Positions 25,380-32,127 of a DNA stretch of 51,423 bases are shown here, in pieces; position 1 is the first letter of the stretch; each line of letters opens with the position of its first letter. A program made the translations under genes and the position numbers. The notes under the pieces are model-generated. The model had not been told where the DNA came from, did not search any database, and saw only the letters and a program-made list of their open reading frames with translations. Source of the DNA: Lachnospiraceae bacterium. Lineage in GTDB: Bacteria; Bacillota; Clostridia; Lachnospirales; Lachnospiraceae. The stretch lies in NCBI GenBank assembly GCA_016280395.1, contig JAEEGQ010000087.1, positions 1-51,423 on the forward strand, given 5' to 3'.

Positions 25380-25811
25380 TCAGAAGCTGATCCCGTACTC
25401 TGCAAGCTTGTCTGCCAGAGCCTCCATATTGTCAAGGCCGGAAATACTGTTCTCAAAAGCCTCTTTGTCCCAAAGTTCCACTTTATTGATGTTTCCCGAA
25501 AAGACCAGATCCTTCTTCAGATGGGCTTTTTCGCACAGCTCTGCAGGTATCAGGAAGCGGCCCTGCGCGTCGGGTTCACAGTCGCAGGCGTTCGACATAA
25601 AGCTGCGCCTTAGTTCCCTGGCCTCTTTTGTTCCCGGAAGCTTCTGCAATTCCTCCGCAAACTTCTCCCACTCGCCGTTGGGGTAAATATAAAGGCATCC
25701 TTCAAGTCCCACCGTAACAACAAAGGAGGCACCAAGCTCATCACGAAGCTTGACCGGTACTACTGTTCTGTTTTTTGCGTCAAGTGTATGGTTGTATCTT
25801 CCCTTGAACAT
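25380..25811 (-). CDS. mraZ: Transcriptional regulator MraZ
   Basis: 143 residues, the normal length. Two SpoVT-AbrB-like halves are visible: MFKGRYNHTLDAKNRTVVP at the start and CDCEPDAQGRFLIPAELCE in the middle. MraZ forms a ring-shaped oligomer that binds short phased repeats at its own promoter and represses the division operon; four such repeats are visible upstream at 25904-25938. GGAGGAA lies 7 nt before the start. It heads the unit mraZ-rsmH-ftsL-like-PBP. Confidence 0.96.
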   Translation of the reverse strand: MFKGRYNHTLDAKNRTVVPVKLRDELGASFVVTVGLEGCLYIYPNGEWEKFAEELQKLPGTKEARELRRSFMSNACDCEPDAQGRFLIPAELCEKAHLKKDLVFSGNINKVELWDKEAFENSISGLDNMEALADKLAEYGISF

Positions 25812-25903
25812 ACCGGCTTCCTCCTTTCTCCGGGCATTTTATGCTTTCAAAGAGATTATCGACAGTACCCCGGCAAAACTTTAGGCACTTTATGGCATTT
25901 CAT

Positions 25904-25938
25904 ACCACTTTTTACCCTTTTCAACCCCATATTACCCC
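25904..25938 (-). promoter_or_regulatory. MraZ operator: four phased boxes
   Basis: On the minus strand, GGGGT, GGGGT, AGGGT and GTGGT start exactly 10 nt apart (25938, 25928, 25918, 25908), separated by 5-nt A/T-rich spacers. This agrees with the known MraZ recognition mode of short G-rich repeats with 10-bp phasing. The boxes overlap the -10 and the likely start site, so binding would block transcription. Confidence 0.75.
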
Positions 25939-25957
25939 CAGAATTTAAAAATGTCAA
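25929..25957 (-). promoter_or_regulatory. Sigma-A-type promoter of mraZ
   Basis: On the minus strand, a perfect TTGACA (25957-25952) and TAATAT (25934-25929) have 17-nt spacing. The remaining leader to the mraZ ATG is about 110 nt. Confidence 0.85.
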
Positions 25958-25964
25958 GTTTTTC

Positions 25965-25993
25965 TTGACTATATTTTTTGTATATGCGATAGT
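25965..25993 (+). promoter_or_regulatory. Possible promoter of the aldo/keto reductase gene
   Basis: On the plus strand, TTGACT (25965-25970) and GATAGT (25988-25993) have 17-nt spacing. Its -35 is back to back with the mraZ -35: the two form the dyad GTCAAG-N5-CTTGAC (25953-25969). The -10 is weak, so the call is tentative. About 100 nt of leader follow with nothing else recognised. Confidence 0.45.
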
Positions 25994-26096
25994 GAATCTG
26001 TTGTATCTCATCTTTGATCGTTCATTATTTCCGTATTATCTGCCGTTCAACGGCTTTGGCATCAAAGATCAAATATATGAACAAAGGAGACTGCCT

Positions 26097-27095
26097 ATGT
26101 ACATCGCAGATGAAAACCGTTACGAGAAAATGAAGTTCAACCGTTGCGGAAACAGCGGCCTCATGCTGCCTTACGTTTCCCTCGGTCTGTGGCACAACTT
26201 CGGCGACACCGGTGTTTACGCCAACATGGAGGAAATGTGCTTTACCGCTTTTAATAACGGTATCACGCACTTTGACCTTGCAAACAATTACGGTCCGAAG
26301 CCCGGCAGTGCAGAGAGCAACTTCGGCAGGATACTCAAAGAGCACTTCCTTCCCTACCGCGACGAGATGATAATCTCCACCAAAGCCGGTTATGAGATGT
26401 GGCCCGGACCTTACGGAGACCACGGCAGCCGCAAGTACCTGCTTGCAAGCCTTGATCAGAGCCTTAAACGCCTCGGTCTTGATTATGTGGATATCTTTTA
26501 TCACCACAGGATGGATCCCGAAACTCCCTTAGAAGAGACGATGGGCGCTCTCGCACAGGCTGTAAACAGCGGCAAGGCACTCTATGCCGGCCTTTCGAAT
26601 TATGACGGAAAGACCCTCGAGAAAGCAACGGCCATCCTTGAAGACCTGAAGGTACCCTTCGTCATCAACCAGAACCGTTACAACATTTTAGACAGGACAA
26701 TAGAAAAGAACGGTCTCAAAGAGACCGCTCATAAGCTCGGAAAGGGCATTATCTGCTTCTCGCCGCTTGCCCAGGGTCTTCTTACAGACCGCTACTTTAA
26801 CGGCATTCCGTCGGACAGCCGTATCCGCACCGACGGCAGGTTCTTAAACGAAAACCAGATATCACCCGAAAAGATCGAGATATTAAAACAGCTTAACGAG
26901 ATCGCAAAGGACCGCGGCCAGACGCTTGCTGAAATGGCACTTGCCTGGATCCTTCATGACGGCATCGTGACCACCGTGCTCATCGGCGCATCCCGTCCGT
27001 CGCAGATACTCGACAACATCAAAGCAACAGAAAACATAACTTTCTCGGAAGACGAGCTTGAAAAGATCGACGAGCTCGCAAGTCAGATGAACTGA
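26097..27095 (+). CDS. Aldo/keto reductase of the YghZ (L-glyceraldehyde 3-phosphate reductase) group
   Basis: 332 residues from ATG 26097, with AAAGGAG 7 nt upstream; the frame is open earlier, into the mraZ promoter, but without a ribosome site. It closely resembles E. coli YghZ (Gpr), an NADPH-dependent reductase of L-glyceraldehyde 3-phosphate and other aldehydes: SLGLWHNFGD near the N-terminus, HFDLANNYGPKPGSAE (catalytic Asp and Tyr), ISTKAGYEMWPGPYGDHG, IFYHHRMD and the cofactor-binding VLIGASRPSQI. It is a cytoplasmic single-gene unit and the only plus-strand gene in the window. It is followed by a bidirectional terminator. Confidence 0.93.
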   Translation: MYIADENRYEKMKFNRCGNSGLMLPYVSLGLWHNFGDTGVYANMEEMCFTAFNNGITHFDLANNYGPKPGSAESNFGRILKEHFLPYRDEMIISTKAGYEMWPGPYGDHGSRKYLLASLDQSLKRLGLDYVDIFYHHRMDPETPLEETMGALAQAVNSGKALYAGLSNYDGKTLEKATAILEDLKVPFVINQNRYNILDRTIEKNGLKETAHKLGKGIICFSPLAQGLLTDRYFNGIPSDSRIRTDGRFLNENQISPEKIEILKQLNEIAKDRGQTLAEMALAWILHDGIVTTVLIGASRPSQILDNIKATENITFSEDELEKIDELASQMN

Positions 27096-27132
27096 ACACC
27101 TGCCGGACCGGACTTTTCCGGACTACAGACGG

Positions 27133-27173
27133 AAAAAGTTCCGGGGATGCAAACCATTCCCGGAACTTTTTTT
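27133..27173. terminator. Bidirectional terminator between converging genes
   Basis: A 12-bp stem (27138-27149 with 27155-27166, one G-T pair) with a 5-nt loop is flanked by an A-run on the left and a 7-nt T-run on the right. It serves the aldo/keto reductase gene on the plus strand and the clostripain-like gene, whose stop codon touches it, on the minus strand. Confidence 0.9.
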
Positions 27174-29481
27174 AGTACTCTACTTCTCCGTCCTCTGTAA
27201 TGTAAAAGGTCTCAAAATCTGTCATGTAATAATCGCCGTAAATATCGTCTATGCAGAACGCATACAAGTATTCGCCGGGGTACATCATATCGTAGTAAAC
27301 TTCAGGTTCACCGTCGAAAATGTATTCCTCACCGTAATATCCGTAGCCGTCTTCCTGTTCATAATCGTCAACAAGTGAGATGGAATAATAAAGTGGCACG
27401 ATCCTGTCACCTTTTTTCAGCTTTATGATATCCCTCGCCGAAGCGCCGGACTCACTGTTGATCCCGTCCCAGGCGCCCTCGATCACGATCCTGTCATCAG
27501 TCAGCTTAAGTCGCAGGTTTGTTTCCCTGCCGTTCAGCATCACGGGGGATGTATAGATCACGCTGTCTCCGTTATCCGCAACTATATAAGTCGCAAGATT
27601 CTGTCCGTCCGGCAAAGATACCCAAAGACCGTAGAAGTTATCGAAGAAAATGCCGTTTTCCCAATCCGCGTCGATATCATAAGTCTCACCGTACTCGATA
27701 AGATCTTCTCCGTCCTCACTCTTAACATAGACGATACCGTAAACGTCTGCCGTGTTATTCAGGCCGTTTTCATCAAGGGAAAAATAATAGTATCCGTCCT
27801 CAAAGGAAGGTTCGGTATCAAACGTGATATAAGGACTTTCGCCGGTCGTGTCATAATCGTCGATATAGCTCCAGTAATCGTCGTCGTAGTAATCCCACCC
27901 GTCGCCCCAGAACCATTCGCCATCATCATCAAACCAGGTATCGTTGTCATAATCCGAATACATGTCTCCTGATGCGCCGATCCTGCCAAGCATATCAACG
28001 AAAGAAAGGTAATACGGGCTTATGCAGACCTTGCCGAAAAACGAAAGCTCGCTCGAACCCTGCACGCTGATGGGATAATAGGTGGAAAGCCCGGATACGC
28101 CTTTGTGTATGGAGCCGGTCACCGAATACACGACAGCATCGGAAAGCGCGATCACGGCTGCATTCGCATTCTTTGAATAAGATGCGCAGGCCTTGATGAT
28201 CCCGCCCAGATCCACCATGTTGGTGTAACCTTCGGTCCTGTTGTTGCCGCCGAAATCGTCAACTCCGCCGATGGCGCGGACTATCTCCGCTCTCTTTGAA
28301 GTATCCTCCCCGGCTTCGTACAGATCTTTCGCAAACCTGTTAAATGTAACAAGAAGATTGTCGATCTTTGAAAGGTCGATGATTGAAAATGTTACTTCAT
28401 CATCCTCGCCTTCGTCCCTGCACGCTTTAAGGAAGCTGTCCGCCACCTTTTGGCCGAGTGCCAAAGCGTCTGCATTCGGGTTCCCGGCAAGAAAGCTGCC
28501 TATGGCCGTATAATTCCAGCCGTTTCCCGGCTCAACTTCTTCCGAACCGTACATGTAATCCGCGAAAGTCGCAAGGACATTGGCTGTCTCAACGGTTCCC
28601 ATCAGGCACGCGTCAAAGCCGATGAAATCAAACTTTTTCCCGATAATGTCAATGGTTTCGTTAAGCGCCCGGTCAATCTCGGTAAGATCCAGCGAATCAT
28701 TGTCATATCTTTCATCAAAGCACACGCCGGTGATACTTCCGCCGCCGTGGTTCCAGAAAATAAGCCCGTTATACGAGGAGGCGTAATTCTCGAGCCCCCA
28801 TTTGAGGAATGACTCAAGGGTTTCGCTCTTGCCCATGTTGTCGATCCTCTGCTCTTCAAGGAGCGTGATCTCATTGTTCTGGATAAGATAGCGCTGGAGC
28901 TTGTTTGCGGCGATAAGGTTGTTGTCCCACTCCTTTGTGCCGCCGGTCTCGACAATGAACCTGACCCTGTTGCTTGCGGTAGCATCGAGCATCTCCTGAA
29001 GATCGGGAGTTGCGGAAGCATACTCGGACTCAAGATCCGTTCCGCAAAGATATACAAAGAGCGTCCAACCCGAATTAAAAGTGCGTTCGTTCTGTTTGAT
29101 CGTTCTTCTGCTGACCGTCAGTTCGCCTGTTGAATTATTTACCGTCAATTTCAGGCTCTGCGTCTGAACAACATCCGTTGTGTTGCCTGCTTCCGTCGGA
29201 GTGGGATTCCCCGCATTCGTAGGCGTAGGATCGCCGGCGTTTCCGGTCGGTGTGGGATTGCCTGTGTTTCCCGCATCCGTCGGTGTGGGATTTGAAGGAT
29301 CGTCCTTCTTTCCGGGCTCAGTCGGTTCCGTTTTCCCGGTCGGAGAAACGGGCGCGTTCGAAGTCGGTGTGGGATCGTCGTCCGGCGGATAATCCGTGAT
29401 GTCATCCCTCAGGCCGCATGCAGAAAACAGCATGGCAATGGAGAGTAATAATGCCAGGATACCTTTCAGGTTCTTTTTCAT
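27172..29481 (-). CDS. Clostripain-like (peptidase C11) lipoprotein
   Basis: 769 residues from ATG 29481, with GGAGG 8 nt upstream; an ATG ten codons earlier lacks a ribosome site. The N-terminus is a lipoprotein signal (MKKNLKGILALLLSIAML, then FSAC), so it should be lipid-anchored outside the cell. Residues about 30-110 are a Pro/Thr/Asn-rich spacer with NPTPT repeats. The caspase-fold peptidase domain follows, with the catalytic pair His245 (FWNHGGG) and Cys292 (GFDACLMG). Clostripain relatives cut after arginine. From about residue 480 the chain is very rich in Asp, Tyr and Trp and has a beta-domain appearance; its role is unknown. It stands alone between two terminators. lgt, which would lipidate it, is directly upstream. 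Confidence 0.9.
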   Translation of the reverse strand: MKKNLKGILALLLSIAMLFSACGLRDDITDYPPDDDPTPTSNAPVSPTGKTEPTEPGKKDDPSNPTPTDAGNTGNPTPTGNAGDPTPTNAGNPTPTEAGNTTDVVQTQSLKLTVNNSTGELTVSRRTIKQNERTFNSGWTLFVYLCGTDLESEYASATPDLQEMLDATASNRVRFIVETGGTKEWDNNLIAANKLQRYLIQNNEITLLEEQRIDNMGKSETLESFLKWGLENYASSYNGLIFWNHGGGSITGVCFDERYDNDSLDLTEIDRALNETIDIIGKKFDFIGFDACLMGTVETANVLATFADYMYGSEEVEPGNGWNYTAIGSFLAGNPNADALALGQKVADSFLKACRDEGEDDEVTFSIIDLSKIDNLLVTFNRFAKDLYEAGEDTSKRAEIVRAIGGVDDFGGNNRTEGYTNMVDLGGIIKACASYSKNANAAVIALSDAVVYSVTGSIHKGVSGLSTYYPISVQGSSELSFFGKVCISPYYLSFVDMLGRIGASGDMYSDYDNDTWFDDDGEWFWGDGWDYYDDDYWSYIDDYDTTGESPYITFDTEPSFEDGYYYFSLDENGLNNTADVYGIVYVKSEDGEDLIEYGETYDIDADWENGIFFDNFYGLWVSLPDGQNLATYIVADNGDSVIYTSPVMLNGRETNLRLKLTDDRIVIEGAWDGINSESGASARDIIKLKKGDRIVPLYYSISLVDDYEQEDGYGYYGEEYIFDGEPEVYYDMMYPGEYLYAFCIDDIYGDYYMTDFETFYITEDGEVEY

Positions 29482-29526
29482 ATATCCTTCCTCCCAGTCA
29501 AAATTTGTCACTCAGTACACAGACAT

Positions 29527-29562
29527 GCAAAAAGAAGTAACACGATGTTACTTCTTTTTTGC
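29527..29562 (-). terminator. Intrinsic terminator of the ychF-lgt unit
   Basis: A perfect 14-bp stem (29529-29542 with 29546-29559) with the loop CGA carries T-runs on either side. It lies just after the lgt stop. The clostripain-like gene starts only 46 nt further on, with no clear promoter between. Confidence 0.9.
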
Positions 29563-29567
29563 CTTTA

Positions 29568-30728
29568 TCACTCGTCAAGGATCTTAACCTTGCTTTCCTT
29601 CTTTTTGCCGGCGTCTTTTCCCGGCTTGTCGTCAACTATCACGACTTTGCTTGCAGGCTTTGCCTTCTTTGCGCTTTTTTCCGGTCTTTCGTTCCTTGCG
29701 GCTCTTTCGGTCTTTTCAGGTCTTTCGGGTCTTCCCGCCTTTTCGTTTCTTCCGGATGCCTTGGCTTCGGCTTCCCTTACTGCTGCGGGCTTTAAGAACT
29801 GTCCCTTCTTGATCAGCATGAAATAATTATAGCTGATGACAGCAAGGCCACCGAGCACCATAAGGACAGCCACTATCTGCGATACCGGAATATTCGTCGA
29901 GAAGAAGAACAGCTGGTCCGTACGCAGTCCCTCGATCCAGAAACGGCCTACACCGTAGGCAACGGCGTACCATGCAAGCAGCTCGCCGGCAAATCTCTTG
30001 TGCTTCGCATAGATCACAAGCGCGATAAAGGTCACCAGATTCCACATGGATTCATAAAAGAACGTAGGGTGTGCCTGGATATACGTAACTCCGTCAACAG
30101 TCACGTTTTTCGACAGCTGCTCGAGTATCTTTTCAAGCGCGTCGGGATTTGTCGCATATTTTGCACGCAATGCCGACTCCGTCATGATGTAGTCGCCTCC
30201 GACAACCGTGCGGTTCATCTGCATTGCAAAAAGATTGTCGGTGTACTTTCCGAAAGCCTCGCGGTTAAAGAAGTTTGCCCATCTGCCGATGGACTGCCCA
30301 ATAACAAGACCCGGGATGCAGACATCCACAAAACTTCCTATCTTCAGCTTCTTGACACGGCAGAACACAAATGCCGTGGCGATGGCAACGATAACTCCGC
30401 CGTAAATAGCCAGACCGCCGGTCCTTAAGTTAAAGACGCTCAAAGGCTCATCCTTGAAGCTGTCCCAGTGGAAAATGACATAATATGCGCGGGCACCGAT
30501 TATTGCAAGGATTATGACGATAATGGCAAAATCCATAACATTTTCCTGATCTACGCCAAAGCGTTTTGCCTGTCCTTCGGCCACAAAGAAGCCGACAAGC
30601 ATAGCCGTGGCAACGATTATCCCGTAAAAAGCGATCTCAAACCCGAAAATACTGATGCCCACGGGTAGATTCTTCACCGTTATACCAAGATGCGGAAAAA
30701 TGATATCCGACAGATTATAAAAAGACAT
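29568..30728 (-). CDS. lgt: Prolipoprotein diacylglyceryl transferase Lgt
   Basis: 386 residues from ATG 30728 (GGGGGT 6 nt upstream); an upstream GTG at 30746 overlaps the ychF stop but lacks a site. Lgt transfers diacylglycerol from phosphatidylglycerol to the lipobox cysteine. Seven membrane helices are expected. Conserved parts are GARAYYVIFHW, RTGGLAIYGGV, GQSIGRWANFFNREAFG and the late GVGRFWIEGLRTDQL. After residue about 310 comes a cytoplasmic tail of about 75 residues made of Lys, Arg, Glu and Pro (RPERPEKTERAARNERPEK), absent from standard Lgt. The gene follows ychF after 14 nt. The clostripain-like protein next door is a plausible substrate. Confidence 0.95.
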   Translation of the reverse strand: MSFYNLSDIIFPHLGITVKNLPVGISIFGFEIAFYGIIVATAMLVGFFVAEGQAKRFGVDQENVMDFAIIVIILAIIGARAYYVIFHWDSFKDEPLSVFNLRTGGLAIYGGVIVAIATAFVFCRVKKLKIGSFVDVCIPGLVIGQSIGRWANFFNREAFGKYTDNLFAMQMNRTVVGGDYIMTESALRAKYATNPDALEKILEQLSKNVTVDGVTYIQAHPTFFYESMWNLVTFIALVIYAKHKRFAGELLAWYAVAYGVGRFWIEGLRTDQLFFFSTNIPVSQIVAVLMVLGGLAVISYNYFMLIKKGQFLKPAAVREAEAKASGRNEKAGRPERPEKTERAARNERPEKSAKKAKPASKVVIVDDKPGKDAGKKKESKVKILDE

Positions 30729-30742
30729 ATGCAGACCCCCGA

Positions 30743-31837
30743 TCACACATTAAATCTGAATTCCACTACATCCCCGTCCTGGACAACATATTCCTTGCCT
30801 TCCGAACGGATAAGTCCCTTTTCCTTGGCCGCAGCGAAGCTTCCGCACGCAACCAGGTTATCGTAGCTCACCACTTCTGCGCGGATGAAACCGCGTTCGA
30901 AATCCGAATGGATCTTGCCTGCGGCTCCGGGCGCTTTTGTGCCCTTCTTTATGGTCCATGCCCTCGTTTCCTTTTCACCCGAGGTCAGATAGCTTATGAG
31001 CCCCAGCAGCTTGTAGCTTGCAGCGATAAGCTTGTCAAGGCCCGATGTCTCGATCCCGAGCGCCTCCAAGAATTCCTTCTTCTCGTCATCCTCAAGCTCC
31101 GAGATCTCCTCTTCGATCTGGGCGCAGACAACGAACACTTCCGAACCCTGTTTTGCGGCATATTCGCGAACCTTTGAAACAAAGGGATTTGCGGCGCCGT
31201 CGTCGGCAAGCTCGTCATCCTTAACATTTGCCGCAAAGATCACGGGCTTCGAGGTCAGCAGCTGGAATGAAGCAAGAAGCGCCTCCTCGTCTTCATCCTC
31301 AGGCTTTACTTCCGATGCAAGTTTTCCGCTCTCAAGCGTGTCCTTGATGCGGTTTAAGAGGTTCAGTTCCTTCTGGAGAGCTTCATTTTTCATGCCCTTA
31401 GAGCCCTTTGCGATCCTGCGCTCGATAACCTCGAGGTCGGCAAAGATCAGCTCAAGGTTGATGGTCTCGATGTCGCGCACCGGATCCACGGTGCCTTCAA
31501 CATGGATGATATTCGCATCCTCAAAGCATCTTACCACATGCACGATGGCGTCAACCTCGCGGATGTGCGATAAAAACTGGTTTCCAAGGCCTTCGCCTTT
31601 GGATGCTCCCTTTACAAGTCCGGCGATATCGACAAATTCGATGACCGCAGGAACGATCTTCTGCGACTTGTTCATCTTTGCAAGAACGTCAAGGCGCTTG
31701 TCCGGTACCGCAACAACGCCCACGTTCGGGTCTATCGTACAAAACGGGTAATTCGCGGATTCCGCTCCCGCTTTCGTTATCGAATTGAAAAGTGTGCTCT
31801 TTCCGACATTCGGAAGGCCGACAATGCCAAGCTTCAT
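30743..31837 (-). CDS. ychF: Redox-responsive ATPase/GTPase YchF (OLA1 family)
   Basis: 364 residues, the standard length. The P-loop GLPNVGKSTLFN is at the N-terminus, followed by DIAGLVKGASKGEGLGNQFL, the G4-like NVKD and a C-terminal TGS-like domain (TIKKGTKAPGAAGKIHSDFE). YchF binds ATP better than GTP and associates with ribosomes; roles in translation and stress have been reported. AAGGAG lies 11 nt before the ATG. It is the first gene of a two-gene unit with lgt and has two promoters in the 290-nt gap upstream. Confidence 0.96.
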   Translation of the reverse strand: MKLGIVGLPNVGKSTLFNSITKAGAESANYPFCTIDPNVGVVAVPDKRLDVLAKMNKSQKIVPAVIEFVDIAGLVKGASKGEGLGNQFLSHIREVDAIVHVVRCFEDANIIHVEGTVDPVRDIETINLELIFADLEVIERRIAKGSKGMKNEALQKELNLLNRIKDTLESGKLASEVKPEDEDEEALLASFQLLTSKPVIFAANVKDDELADDGAANPFVSKVREYAAKQGSEVFVVCAQIEEEISELEDDEKKEFLEALGIETSGLDKLIAASYKLLGLISYLTSGEKETRAWTIKKGTKAPGAAGKIHSDFERGFIRAEVVSYDNLVACGSFAAAKEKGLIRSEGKEYVVQDGDVVEFRFNV

Positions 31838-31891
31838 GTTACTTCATGCTCCTTATTCTTAACACATTATTATGTAAACACAACATTATGT

Positions 31892-31921
31892 TTTATACCA
31901 CTTATGACAAGTTTTCGTCAA
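31892..31921 (-). promoter_or_regulatory. Proximal ychF promoter
   Basis: On the minus strand, TTGACG (31921-31916) and TATAAA (31897-31892) have 18-nt spacing, about 55 nt before the ychF start. It lies between the arms of an 8-bp inverted repeat. Confidence 0.6.
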
Positions 31922-31934
31922 GTGCCGTCATAAG
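31901..31934. repeat. Inverted repeat CTTATGAC/GTCATAAG around the proximal ychF -35
   Basis: The arms at 31901-31908 and 31927-31934 are perfect complements with 18 nt between them, and they enclose the -35 hexamer. It could be an operator for a repressor; no known consensus is recognised. Confidence 0.5.
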
Positions 31935-31960
31935 CCTTTTCAAAACACTCCACAAGAAAC

Positions 31961-31989
31961 ATCATAATCACAAACAGTCTTTCCGTCAA
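31961..31989 (-). promoter_or_regulatory. Distal ychF promoter
   Basis: On the minus strand, TTGACG (31989-31984) and TATGAT (31966-31961) are separated by 17 nt, about 125 nt before the ychF start. Confidence 0.6.
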
Positions 31990-32021
31990 GAAAAATAAAC
32001 ACTTTCCCGTTCGAAGCCGCT

Positions 32022-32035
32022 GACATACGCTTATC
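32022..32035 (-). other. Conserved post-terminator motif, copy 3 (shorter)
   Basis: After the T-run of the terminator at 32036-32066 the minus strand reads GATAAGCGTATGTC, like GATAAGCGAATGCC after the terminators at 16486 and 34784, but without the GYGC that precedes it in those copies. Confidence 0.5.
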
Positions 32036-32066
32036 AAAAAAGGAGCGGCGCGAAATGCGTCGCTCC
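32036..32066 (-). terminator. Intrinsic terminator of the ATP-grasp fusion gene
   Basis: A ten-position stem (32042-32051 with 32057-32066, one A-C mismatch on the minus strand), a 5-nt loop and six T residues lie 62 nt after the stop codon. Confidence 0.85.
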
Positions 32067-32127
32067 CGTAACAGTCTTTATTTCTCATATCGGATAATCA
32101 TCCGGCAACCCGCACACGCCCGGAAGC

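Noticed and set aside
25788-26096. N-terminal extension of the aldo/keto reductase to 25788
   Set aside because: It would cover the mraZ promoter and operator. Homology to YghZ begins near ATG 26097, which has AAAGGAG.
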